Both the position numbers and the translations under genes were made by a program. Shown piece after piece: positions 54,301-64,000 of a stretch of DNA of 64,000 nt. Positions within the stretch are counted from its first letter, which is position 1. Each line of letters starts with the position of its first letter. Under the pieces are notes generated by a model. It did not search any database. It saw nothing but the letters and a program-made list of their open reading frames with translations, and had not been told where the DNA came from. Source of the stretch: Loripinus fragilis (lineage: Eukaryota; Mollusca; Bivalvia; Lucinida; Lucinidae); the NCBI GenBank assembly GCA_964019695.1, contig OZ026514.1, positions 102,035,845 to 102,099,844 on the forward strand, in the 5' to 3' direction.

Positions 54301-57300
54301 AGTTATTTACTCCAGGGCCACTGTGCACCTCCCCAACAGTGAAATCTGCAATGCTTAGAGACTTGGGTTCAAGAGATGTAGAATTCATAAATTTGGTCAA
54401 ATCTTTGCGGAAGAAGCTTGTGGATATTGCAGGTAAATATGTTAACCCTTATACTCCATAGGCTATTTTTAAATCATGACATCAATTCATTTTCTATTTT
54501 TAGACAACATTAAAAAATTCAAGAAAAATTAGTTACATTTTGAATATTTTTAGACAATATTAAAAAATTCAAGAAAAATTAAAGTTACATTTTGAATACT
54601 TTTGTAAATATTATGGAAAATAGAGCATTTGCTCCTAAAAAGCAAAGTAAAGTAAGTAAGTAATCTTTTATTATAGTGACTTGTGTAACATGTATAAACA
54701 AAAGTACAAAACAGTAATTGTCTAACTATACACCCGGCCACATGGGCCTATAAGTCACTCTAAACATAAGAAACGTTTTGTAATGTAAGTTATTTTGTGA
54801 CGATATTACATAATACTCATAAGAGTATTATCCCTAAAACTTGGCATGCTTTATCACAAATTTCATAATCATATTTTTCCCAGTTCTTTGCATGCTGGAC
54901 AATTTTGCATGCTTTTGTCATCGGCAAAAAGGATGCAATATTATTCAGCGTGCACTCGCCTATCAAGTAGTTTATTAATTGATCTCCGGAGAAATAATGT
55001 ACATAACAAAATGTAAATTTACATAAGACAGACAAACTTGCATAATTCATAACTGTTTTACAGATGGATACACAGGCTTTGGGTCACACTTCATCAGATT
55101 ATTGGAGGGGGTGGGGGTCAACCACCAATTCATATCACCAAGTCTCATCAATGAAAGAACTTTTACCATCGACATCCGTCCCCACACTCGCCTGACATGC
55201 CTGTACCAGAATCCAAGCACAGGCAATACAGACAGGTGAACGAACACATGCAGTCATCAGCCAACTCATTATTGTGTGGAAAATCTGGCCATAAGTTGTT
55301 TTTCCATAATTATGTAGATCATAGCGTATTACTAAAAAGCAAATGCTCCATTTTCCATAATATTTTCAAATACATGATACTTCAAAGGCGTTAAAAGAAG
55401 ATATCATGGAGTAAAGGGATAAACCTTTTCAGACCAATGGAATTTTCCATAAAGCTACATTTAATAAAGTCAGGATGGTCCATTGTATATTCTGAGGGGT
55501 CACATAATTTCCAGAAAATATTGTAGTTTCTTCTCTGAAGAGCGATTTTGTCTCAGCAAATGATGAAATGCCACAGTATGCTGCATTCTATCTGGGTCTT
55601 CACTGTTTGCCTAAAGTACCCCTTTTAGGGGTTCTCCATCTTCAAAGAGTTACTTGACTTGTTTATTAAAAAAAATCCATACACCAGCGGCTGTCAAAAC
55701 CACACAAATCTGAATGTTCATGTATTCATAGCTGTTTCTCAAGACTGAGGATATACCATGCTTGACTTGTCCAATCTGGTCCCAATTAATTAAGAACAAG
55801 TGAGATTAATTCTTATTGTCCCAATCCTCTATTCTTTTAACTTTTTAAAGAAACATGCATCATTTGCAAGAAATAACTTACAGTAATATCAATGTATGAA
55901 TGTATTATTGATTTTTGTACAGGTGTAAAATGTTCTAAAAATATTCTGAACTTTTACTACAATTATTGATACATCACAGGCCCAGATAAGCAGATCTTGT
56001 TAGCATAAAATTGTAATTATTTTCTTGCCCATCAGTCTAAACATGTGTTTTGGGTTCTCAAAAGAATCATCTCATTGAGATGGTTCTTTTGAGTACCCAC
56101 AACATATGTTTTGGTTGAGAAATAACTTCCAATAAATAAGAATAATAAAACAAACAAATAAAAAACGCTATTCACCAAAATAAAATTTTTGTGAAAATTT
56201 CCTCATTTACAGTTATTGAACCAGCACACAAGATTTTGCTATTCTTATCTGGAGGCTTGCGTAGCATGTAAACCTAATGCTTTGATGATTTGTCAACTTG
56301 TAGGAGTGTCTACATCAGAATATACAGCAGTACCAATGCAGGGTAGTGGAACTTTTGCTGTAGAATCAGTATTTCAGACGACTGTTCCAAGGACCAAGGG
56401 AAAGGTGAGAATTTTCAAGTTATCAAAAACTGGGTGAGTCCACCAAAGCAATGTACATACAACACCACAAAATATAGCTACATACAAACCTATTATCATA
56501 TAAATATTATGTAATTGATTTTCTCTTCCTTTTCAATAATATGGATGAGCACATAATATTTTGGTACTTTTTGCATTGTCAGGCAAGCAAGACTCACGTG
56601 AGCCTACACAATAGTGCAGCCTAACCAGAGCCTTTGCTGCTAGCATACACAAAGTTAAGATATAGATGAAGCTTCAGACAAAATTTTAAACCTCAAGCTC
56701 CGTTGCATATGCCCACATGGACGTTTTAAGGGTGACTTGGCAACAGTTTAGACCCAGATCAGAACGTCAGTCCTAATGATCTAATCTGGATCCAAACCTT
56801 TTGACTCTTTGGTTCCTGAAATAATTTTGAAAAGGTTAATTTTGAAAAAAATAAGTCAGCAGATGACACCTAAAGCATGAAAAATTACCCAGCATGCAAA
56901 GGGTTGAGATTTAACTAGGCATGCTACATGCTAACCTATGTTTGACAAATTGACAACCCAAATAGTATTATATTTATTCAGAAATTTAATTCTGGGGTCT
57001 ACTAAGTTACCTTGATTAAAAACCAAGGTACTTGTAGACATCATTGTTCATTGCCGTAGTAAAAATTTAACCGAGTGCATGCTGCATAAAATTGCATGCT
57101 TTTTTGTCATCTGCTGATTTTTTTCAAATTAACTTTTTTTTTTAACCATTCTTTTGGATCAGGCACAATGTTTTATCAAGACTGATCTGAGTCCAAGCTG
57201 TTTGCAAAAGCTATCAGCAGACGCCACTACCAGGTAAAGAGTTAAATTATCATTTTTGACATTTTAGGTTTTAGTTCTAGAAAACGGTGCTTATGGAAAA

Positions 57301-60296
57301 AGAATGGGTAAAATCTGTGAGTGTATGGGACTGCAGTGCCAAGTTGAGTCATTCCCTGAGAACAACTATGTTGATGTGGATAGACTAGAGGCTCTACTAA
57401 AGGGTGATAAATCCTTCACAACTGTTGCCATTGTACATTGTGAGACTAGTTCAGGGGTCTTCAATCCAGTAGAGGAAGTTGGAAAGGTAGTGAAAGAACA
57501 TTGTCCAGGTACATGTTGTGTGGTGTTTTGAGATTAGCATTTGGATAAAATAAAATGATCTTATATATCTGTTATTTTTGACAAGAAATTTGTGACCATG
57601 ATTTTATGTCAGAAGCCAGCTGATCTGGATCTACAGTGTTTTCAATAAAGGTTAAATCCGGGTTCAGCAGGACAAGGGTTAAAGGTGGACATGACTGTTG
57701 ATTACAGCAAAACCTGTGTATAACGGCCACTCTCAAAAAGACCAAAAAAATATTTTCAAGACCAATTATTGCTTAATGCAGGTAAAAAGTATTGCAGAAT
57801 GCTCCAAAGGGAATACTTTCAACCTTCATTAAGCTACCATATGTCATTTAGAGCTTTGTTTTGTCTAATTTTGAGGGGCTGTTTTACACAGGTTTTACTG
57901 TACAAAAGCATCAATTTTATTGAACAGTTCATTTTCTCCCCATACTGGCAATAGTCTAGTCAAATTGAAGTATTTGATTGCAAAAGAGTACTGTAAATAC
58001 GAAAGTTTTAGTGATGTAAGTAAATCTTGAATTTTTAACGTGGCAAATATGTTGTTTAACGCTATTCATGAAAATAGAATTTTTGTGAAAATTTCCGAAT
58101 TTACAGTATTTGAACCAGCACGCAAGATTTTGCTACTCTGACATCACATAGATGACCATATGCATTCAAGACTCAGACAAGCCTGTGCATTGGCACAGTC
58201 TCATCCATATATTCAAGAGAGAAAAAAATTGAGCGTAAAATTGTGAATATTTTTTACCCATCCGTTTTTAACATATGTTTTGGGTGCCATAGAGATGATT
58301 CTTTTGAGCACCCACAACATATGTTTTGGTTGAGAAATAAAAAAAAAATATTTTAATTATCTAGGGGCCTTCTCATTAGAGATTTCGCTGCTCACATACA
58401 TAGAGAAAAGAACTTGATGAACACTTAGCCAAAATTAGGTCTCTAGCCTTGATAGATAGCTAAGAATGGTTTTACATATGCATGGGTGAAAGTTTTCAGG
58501 ATTATTCCTAAATCCTGAATTCAGGATTTTGAGGCTGACTTTCCACAGAAAGTCAGCCTCAAAATGCTGAATTAGGGAAATCATAATAGCTTCTCTGATT
58601 TATTTTCAATCTGTCTAAGGACAATTGGCCGTTTAAACTTGAAATTTTGAATATTTAGTGGGCATATTGCAAGTTTTAAGATTGGAGTTTCGAAAGTTCA
58701 GGATTTTGGAAATTTTGAACATTCACCCATGCATATGTGTTAATACCATTTTCTAATGGTTTTGAAACTTAACAAGTGTTTTAAAGGTGGTTTGGAGATA
58801 TGCATGTGCTTTTTTCATACATTTGAAAGAAAAACATTCTACTTTTTTCACATTTTTAATTCTTTTTTTTTCTTTTTTTTCAAACTCTTATACTACAAAA
58901 ATGTTTAGGGAGTAGATACTTTGTGAAAGCAACTCCTCCAAGAGTTTTTGAAACTTCACAGGTGTTTCAATTATGGTCTATTTTTTTTTCATTTTTTAAA
59001 TATTTTTCTATCTCTGATACTACATAAATGTATAGGAAGTAGGTACCTTGTTGTTTCTTTTTTTCTGTTTTGTTAACATAGTCATTTTAACCATGCACAG
59101 ATCCAGAGGGGGGACGGGGTCCAGAACCCCCTTGAAAAATCACAAAAATATAGGGTTTAGTCCGGATCCCATAAAAAATCACAAAGCTACCAAGCCAGCA
59201 TTCAAGATTGGGCTTACATCGGCACGCCATTGAAACACCATTTCAATGGCGTTTCACTGGTGGGCCGATGATGGCCAGCTTTTAGTGGGTTTTGATCCTA
59301 TCTCCGCTCATCAACTAAAAATATGTTGTCAGAGTTGGACCCCCTCTGACAAAACTTTATGGATCCGCGCATTTTAACCTCATTTTAACCCCTTCACTGC
59401 CGTACATAATGCACGCAATATGCCGGGGGAAAATACAGCTATTTTGATGTTTTTATGGTGTTACATATAATTTCATACAAAATCATATCCACTGAAGGGA
59501 TTTACACCAAATTTTTTCCTGCTTGTTTGAGACATTTGGTACAATGTCTGCAATAATGTTTTCTAGTGATCTAGTGATAGCATGTCAATTTTTTTTTCAA
59601 CAACTGAAAATACATGAATGTCTACTTTCCTTTACAACACCATTGTTTTGGAATGGTTGGGAAACAATGGTTCAAAAATTGAGAATGACAGGAATTTCCT
59701 CCTTTACCATTGCTGATTCCAATTAATATCAATTGTCACCCACATATACAAGCCATTTTAGACTTCCAAAATAACCTCTACTTCAAAGAAACACAACAGA
59801 CTAATGCCACGATCACCTGCCATCTTTGAAAAAAATGAGTTCTTCATCAAAAGGGCCGTTTTCCCTGTGAAAAGCAAGCTTTCGGCCGCGGAGTTATGAT
59901 ATAAATCTTGGAAAAGTGAACTCTTTCATTACACCGTGTTTAACCCATGTTTAGCCCGAGCCAGACTCAGGTTACTGGCGTATAGGAAGCGGTATTCACC
60001 CCGAGCATGACTTGGGGTAAGGCAGTGAAGGGGTTAAGACTTGTTCTATTATAACTCATATATTCAAAGACAAACATTAAGTGGCAGGAGACATAAATTC
60101 TCTGAATTTGCTTGTTCCTATATGTTTTCAGGAGCTGATTACTTTGTAGATGCCATGAGTAGTTTTGGTGCTGTACCATTAGATCTTAAAGAAGCTAATG
60201 TTGATTATATTGTGAGTTCAGCCAATAAGTGTCTAGAAGGTGTTCCTGGTTTCTCATATGTTATTGCAAGACTGGATAGACTACACAAGTGTAAAG
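51251..60296 (+). CDS. phnW-like: 2-aminoethylphosphonate:pyruvate transaminase, 5' part (5 exons)
   Basis: PLP-dependent class V aminotransferase of the PhnW/AEPT type. The family converts 2-aminoethylphosphonate and pyruvate to phosphonoacetaldehyde and alanine (EC 2.6.1.37). Exons: 51251-51392, 54289-54432, 56304-56404, 57268-57508, 60132-60296. All junctions are GT-AG with consistent phases, giving 264 codons plus one base; the last donor is GTGGGT at 60297. Residues 1-47 are Arg/Ser-rich and nearly free of acids, like a mitochondrial presequence. The enzyme core begins KKLFTPGPL at 51-59, then [22 protein letters not shown] with cofactor-phosphate loop 108-112, [40 protein letters not shown] (Asp216 to the pyridine N) and [18 protein letters not shown] (predicted Schiff-base Lys242). 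Bacterial enzymes are about 360 aa, so roughly 150 residues are missing; they lie beyond 64000 or were not recognised. A related class V aminotransferase is the main alternative, but the motif set favours AEPT. Confidence 0.88.
51674..52458. mobile_element. ACTCGGCCC element with sub-terminal tandem motifs
   Basis: Left ACGGATGCAGGACAACTCGG, right the complement of ACGGACGACTCGGCCCC. Each end has several CAACTCGGCCCA units. Internally it carries part of a CAGGGGTGGATCC-type MITE (right end GATCCGTCACTG near 52252). In AEP transaminase intron 1. Confidence 0.75.
52923..53688 (+). mobile_element. hAT-like element with 5-bp TSD, second copy
   Basis: CAGGGATTTTG to CAGCTGAAACTCTG, flanked by CTATA on each side (52918-52922, 53689-53693). 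Inverted relative to 27007-27789 and close in sequence. The plus strand from 53277 reads [17 protein letters not shown] and stops after about 29 codons. In AEP transaminase intron 1. Confidence 0.82.
53760..54105. mobile_element. TGTGTGGTTCAGGTTAC TIR element
   Basis: AAAAAAATGTGTGGTTCAGG on the left and the complementary GTAACCTGAACCACACATAT on the right; internal palindrome CGGAAGAGAATAGCAGAACA / TGTTCTGCTATTCTCTTCC. It ends about 180 bp before AEP transaminase exon 2. Confidence 0.8.
54289..54432 (+). CDS. phnW-like: AEP transaminase exon 2
   Basis: Residues 49-95: [35 protein letters not shown] and KKLVDIA. The TPGPL..S..V..AM..D.GSRD pattern is the N-terminal hallmark of the family. Acceptor AATAG, donor GTAAAT, ends with one base of Gly96. 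Confidence 0.9.
54598..55378. mobile_element. Inverted-repeat element with possible LINE 3' end inside
   Basis: Outer arms AATATTATGGAAAATAGAGC (54607) and its complement at 55350-55378. Inside, read on the minus strand, the sequence ends ATTATAATAAAAGATTACTT with ACTT repeats, like the 3' tail of a LINE. No RT frame recognised. Confidence 0.5.
55425..55655. repeat. Copy of the 13130-13367 element
   Basis: AGACCAATGGAATTTTCCAT, CAAATGATGAAATGCC and ATCTGGGTCTTCACTG match in order, diverged. Confidence 0.6.
56025..56130. repeat. CAAAAGAACC hairpin MITE, copy 6
   Basis: CTCAAAAGAATCATCTCATT / GAGATGGTTCTTTTGAG stem with ACATGTGTTTTGGG and ACATATGTTTTGGTTGAG flanks. Confidence 0.82.
56304..56404 (+). 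CDS. phnW-like: AEP transaminase exon 3
   Basis: Residues 96-129: [34 protein letters not shown]. The QGSGT loop is the expected PLP-phosphate contact. Acceptor TTGTAG, donor GTGAGA, ends in phase 0. Confidence 0.9.
57268..57508 (+). CDS. phnW-like: AEP transaminase exon 4
   Basis: Residues 130-209: [53 protein letters not shown]. Acceptor TTTTAG, donor GTACAT, ends with one base of Gly210. Confidence 0.92.
57705..57900. mobile_element. pogo/mariner-like palindromic MITE
   Basis: CAGCAAAACCTGTGTATAAC to ACACAGGTTTTACTG, TA on both sides; part of the central hairpin is deleted. In AEP transaminase intron 4. Confidence 0.82.
58245..58345. repeat. CAAAAGAACC hairpin MITE, copy 7 (partly deleted)
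   Basis: GTTTTTAACATATGTTTTGG to CCACAACATATGTTTTGGTT; one stem arm is reduced. Confidence 0.75.
58479..58734. repeat. CATGGGTGAAAG palindromic MITE
   Basis: CATGGGTGAAAGTTTTCAGG to GAACATTCACCCATG with internal GAGGCTGACTTTC / GAAAGTCAGCCTC. Confidence 0.82.
59093..59372. mobile_element. Copy of the 18356-18645 element, opposite orientation
   Basis: CACAGATCCAGAGGGGG, AAAATCACAAAAATATAGGG, GGGCCGATGATGGCC and CCCTCTGACAAAACTTTATG. A fragment of the same end lies near 28573. Confidence 0.75.
59385..60037. mobile_element. TTAACCCCTTCACTGCC TIR element
   Basis: 17-bp inverted ends TTAACCCCTTCACTGCC with TTAA at each border (59385-59388, 60034-60037). 653 bp, no coding. It ends 94 bp before AEP transaminase exon 5. 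The TTAA flank suggests a piggyBac-type mobiliser. Confidence 0.82.
60132..60296 (+). CDS. phnW-like: AEP transaminase exon 5, PLP lysine exon
   Basis: Residues 210-264: [52 protein letters not shown]. It contains the predicted PLP-binding Lys242 in [11 protein letters not shown] and Asp216 in VDAMSS. Acceptor TTTTCAG, donor GTGGGT. The next exon was not found before the window ends. Confidence 0.93.
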
Positions 60297-60357
60297 GTGG
60301 GTTACTAAAGGGTGTTATGGAGGTTTGTACCACTATAAAAGTGTTTGTTTAAGAAAT

Positions 60358-60735
60358 AGATCAGCTCCAGCAGTGAATTGTTGAGTAATAATTCACTGTT
60401 TGGAGGTCAGTTGCAAAGAAGATTAAATCACGAGCGCGTAGCGCGAGTGATTTATCTTTGTACAACTGACCGACAATCAGTGAATTATTCCTCAACAATT
60501 CACGCACTGGAGCTGATCTATTACGATTCTAACACACAGTAAACGACGAAAACACATTCGAAGTCTTCAGCTTCTTCCAACTTTCCGCCATTGCACTGAA
60601 GAACTCCCGCCAATTCTTAGACTACGTCGCATACCTTTACATGTAATTGTAACGTCTTTCAAGCGTAAAAACAACATACACCGTCTGACGCCATGAGTGA
60701 CGTCATTTTCTAGTGACGTCAGCTATCACACACTT
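60358..60735. mobile_element. Palindromic element, inverted copy of 12455-13005 without the SINE
   Basis: AGATCAGCTCCAGCAGTGAA to the complementary TTCACGCACTGGAGCTGATC with central TCACGAGCGCGTAGCGCGAGTGA, followed by CCATTGCACTGAAGAA. It shows the empty state of the site where the 12724 SINE inserted. Confidence 0.8.
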
Positions 60736-60862
60736 TAGCAGTGAATTATTGTGCGATATATCGCAGTTTGTTACGGTTGGCTCTATAGGCGAGGAGTGTT
60801 AGAATTAGTAATAATGCATTAAGTTAAATAAATGGCTTTGATATTCTTTATAGTGGGCATAC

Positions 60863-61107
60863 TTGACCCTTAATGCACCAATCGCAACAAAAGCCGTCTG
60901 CTTTCCTCATCTGCTGAAATGTTTAAGAAGCCTCTATGGTAAACAGTGTGGACCCAGAACAGACTCTATATAGGAGCAGTCTGTTCTGGGTCCACGCTGT
61001 TTGCTTCTATTCTTAATTTGTCAGGAATGTTAGGCAATTATTTGCAGCAGACGACATCAACAGACAACATTTTCGGATGCATTTTTTTCTTGGCCCTTTA
61101 AATGTTA
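60863..61107. mobile_element. Diverged TTAACCCTT-type MITE
   Basis: Matches 16446-16690 in order (GTCTGCTTT..TCATCTGCTG, GACCCAGAACAGACTC, GCAGCAGACGACATC), with mutated outer ends. Confidence 0.72.
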
Positions 61108-61377
61108 AAAATAAATCAACAATGGAATATTTAATCGTATACTTTGTTACAAAATATATGAACAGCAAAATCCAGTACCCCATTTAATTTTTGGGGCTCA
61201 AGACACAAAATGGAAGTATACAACACACAAACATTGCCATGCAATGTCCTTAGTGATCAGAAAAAAAACTCATGGACTTCTTGTCATCTTGGGGGCATTT
61301 TGTAAACTGCAAGGCTAAAAACATCCATCCAAAATCATAACGTTCAGGACTTTAGTTAAGAGTGTGTAACGAAAATT

Positions 61378-61510
61378 TAATTTTCTTATTTCTCAACCAA
61401 AACATATGTTGTGGGTACTCAAAAGAACCATCTCAATGAGACAGTTCTTTTGAGCACCCAAAACATATGTTAAAATTGATGGGTAAGAAAATATTTACAA
61501 TTTAACGCTG
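61378..61510. repeat. CAAAAGAACC hairpin MITE, copy 8
   Basis: CTCAAAAGAACCATCTCAAT / GAGACAGTTCTTTTGAGC with full CAAAACATATGTT flanks; the best preserved member. Confidence 0.85.
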
Positions 61511-62078
61511 AAAACTTTTGTCTTTCTAAACCTGTGACTGTCACACTTTTTTTGAAAATATTGGATTTTCCATAACGTTTGAAAGACAGTGCCCATAGAA
61601 AATATAATTTTTGTGAGTCATAAGTCATACACAATGCCAAATGCTATAAAATATCACAGGTAGCCAGTCCAAAAGTAGCATACTTGGTGGCAAAGATGTG
61701 TTGCCATCAAACAGAGTATATTCTATGCAGGGGTATTGGGGGATTCCCCCCTACCCAAATTCTTGAAAGATCCCCCTAATTTTAAGAAGGAGGGGGGATA
61801 TTTTTATATAGACAAAGAAGAGAAAATATTAAAATTTAAGTAAAATGCTCGCTATTCTATAAAAATCCCCCTTGGTTTTCGAATCCTAGAAAAAACCTGA
61901 TCAAAAATTAGTACCACACTGATGATCACCATATTTATCCTGCAGTTTTAAAAATTGCTTTTACTATCCCCAAACATGACCAACGGTTAATGGTGCATAC
62001 CCTGATAGGAGCAGTCTGATCTGGGTCTACAGTTTTCTCAGACATTTCTAGATCTGTCCCAAAAAATTGAATAAATAA

Positions 62079-62320
62079 TTGAGCCGCTGCATGTTATTTT
62101 CCAACAATGTGGCATTTTGACAATTGTCGACTCAGACGAGCCTGTGCAGCCTCATTTTAAGCTTAGAACCTCCAAAAGATGTTCGGTCAGTAGCTTAACA
62201 CTCATAGAATATTCAAGCGACTAGCAAAGGCTCTGATCAGACTGCGCATTTGCACAGGATGATCTGAGCCTTTGCTGGTCGCACATACCACATTGTTGGA
62301 AATCTCATGCACTGGCTCAT
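62079..62320. mobile_element. TTGAGCC TIR element, copy 4
   Basis: TTGAGCCGCTGCATGTTATT to GGAAATCTCATGCACTGGCTCA, same orientation as 15003-15246. Confidence 0.78.
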
Positions 62321-62324
62321 ATGG

Positions 62325-63178
62325 TATTTTCTTTTTGCTTATATACAGACATCAAATAAATATATCTTTGATGATGAGATTTATGTGACTATGCCACTAG
62401 TTACATTTTTGTTTTAACAATTAAATGGATAAGAAGTCAACATATGTGACGCGTTCTGCGATTTTGGGGCTTGTGGAGGTACGACGTCATCAGCAGAAAA
62501 CGTGACTTTAAATGACGTCGATAAATTTTATCAGCGACGCACATTATTTGGCAAGCGCACACTTGCTACGTTCAACAATAAGCAAACGTTTCTACCATTA
62601 CAAAAATTTACCACAATCAGTTTGCGTATTGGCACGGATTTGTCGCTTTTTATTAGTTACATTTGTTACATTTACAAATGCGCGCTTTCTTTAAAACACT
62701 GAACACAACACACTGACATTATTATATATGATTAATTGTGATGTTCTTAATTACGGAATGCTCGGCACCTACGATTCTGAGCCGCCTGATTTTTTTTGAG
62801 AATCAAGACTCGAAATTTGTTGGCGAAATATTCACTCTAACAGGACATCCCGCATTGACATGAGCCGGTTTGATACTTATTGCAACTGCTTGTAGCTAAG
62901 GCTCAGATAAAGACTGTGCCGAATGCGTATTCTGGCCCGAAGTAAGGCAAGCCCAGAGATTAGACCGGCAGCCTCGTAGTGGTTTGTTTTTGCACAAGTT
63001 AAAAGCTTCATGCGTCAAACATATTTAAGATTTAAGTAATTGAAGAGCAATGTTTTGAATCTGTTGATCCAGATCAGATTGTGCAAATGCACATTGTCAA
63101 ACTAATATGAATTTCAGCACCAATCATTAATGTGCCAGGTTGCATAAAAATAACTTCTGCTACAAAATGGATGGGCTA

Positions 63179-63225
<47 letters not shown>

Positions 63226-64000
63226 AATTTTATTTGACATCTGCATTCACCGGGCATAATTAATCGCCAACTTGTGACGTCGCCGTTAAAATCAATCTAT
63301 TTCCAGATTTTTTGCAAAAATTATTGCCACAAAACTACAGAAGCTACAATTATGAAAATAGTACCAAATGAAAGCAAGTTGATTTACGCAATAAAGTTTT
63401 TTTTATTGTAGCTTCCTCAGGGTGTCTGTTGTTATCGTATGGTAGTCATTTTAACACAACAACACATTAAAGTGTCATTTTTTCGGTGACGTAAACGTAC
63501 GCGTCCATAAGATTAGTGATATTTTAAAATGTACGTTCAATTTAAACACTCGTACAACCTGAAAACCAAAAGTGTAAATGTTTTAAAATTTTCTTGTATA
63601 TTACCATTTTATATTTTATTTTCATCCTTGTAAGTAATGTGAATTGCACACAATAACTTTGACATGTTTTTTTTTTTTTCAAAAAAGTCTGGAACTGCAC
63701 TGTTTTAACGACGACGTTACACGGTGGCGAATAGTTATGCCCCATGCACTTTGCATTTAACGGAGGTTCAAGTCCGGTTGTGCAGATGCGCAAACTGTAA
63801 TAGATACTGCTGTTTTGATTGCAGAAATATATAAATTTTAAAACTAATCAGATTCCAGCTGTAGAGCAAACGGCGAAGACTCAAACCGGAATGCACAGGG
63901 TACACAGTCTGATCACTGTTTGATTGTCGGATCACATGGCCGTCTGTGTTAAAGGCAAACGGTTGTTCAAATTCGACTGCGCAGATGCACAGACTAATAT
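62325..64000. other. No exon recognised; GT microsatellite
   Basis: A (GT)n run at about 63184-63222. No frame matching the missing C-terminal part of the AEP transaminase was recognised, so the gene presumably continues beyond the window. Confidence 0.5.

Noticed and set aside
62502..62702. 66-aa frame MTLNDVDKFYQRRTLFGKR
   Set aside because: No family recognised and no fit to the missing AEP transaminase C-terminus; could be chance.

Overview
The window looks like AT-rich invertebrate nuclear DNA, most likely from a bivalve mollusc. Host genes are split into small exons with GT-AG introns. Long open frames are rare, and most of the sequence is made of many small transposon families, tRNA-derived SINEs and LINE remnants. 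There is no bacterial gene organisation. The lineage is an inference from these traits; no species marker was identified.

Two host genes could be rebuilt exon by exon, with matching splice phases at every junction. (1) On the minus strand, 43286 down to 12178, is a complete 10-exon gene for proteasome subunit alpha type-3 (PSMA3; 254 aa, initiator MSSIGTG, acidic tail ending in SDDSDDEDL). Its first exon codes for only seven residues and is separated from exon 2 by a 12 kb intron full of nested transposons. (2) On the plus strand, from 51251 to the right edge, is the 5' part (five exons, 264 codons) of a 2-aminoethylphosphonate:pyruvate transaminase (PhnW/AEPT-type PLP enzyme). Its N-terminus looks like a mitochondrial presequence. 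The remaining C-terminal part, about a third of the protein, is not found before 64000. The two genes point away from each other, with about 8 kb between their start codons. That gap holds a tetranucleotide array, a small hAT-like element and a broken LINE.

Layout: 1-1670 tandem repeats; 1690-12100 a dense set of short palindromic MITEs and SINEs with no gene seen; 12178-43286 PSMA3 with introns carrying hAT-like, TTAA-flanked and pogo-like elements; 43287-43420 the PSMA3 promoter side; 43800-44316 a CATA-type array; 45035-51110 repeats and a CR1/L2-like LINE with PHD finger, endonuclease and reverse transcriptase, all broken; 51251-60296 AEPT exons; 60360-64000 intron or intergenic repeats.

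The most informative structure outside the genes is the mobile DNA. Several elements have clear target-site duplications (8, 8, 7-8, 9, 6, 6, 5, 5 and 5 bp, plus SINEs with 11-13 bp). This allows the order of insertion to be read off, especially in PSMA3 intron 1, where elements are stacked three deep. The genes do not form an operon or shared pathway: PSMA3 is a housekeeping proteasome gene and the transaminase belongs to phosphonate metabolism.
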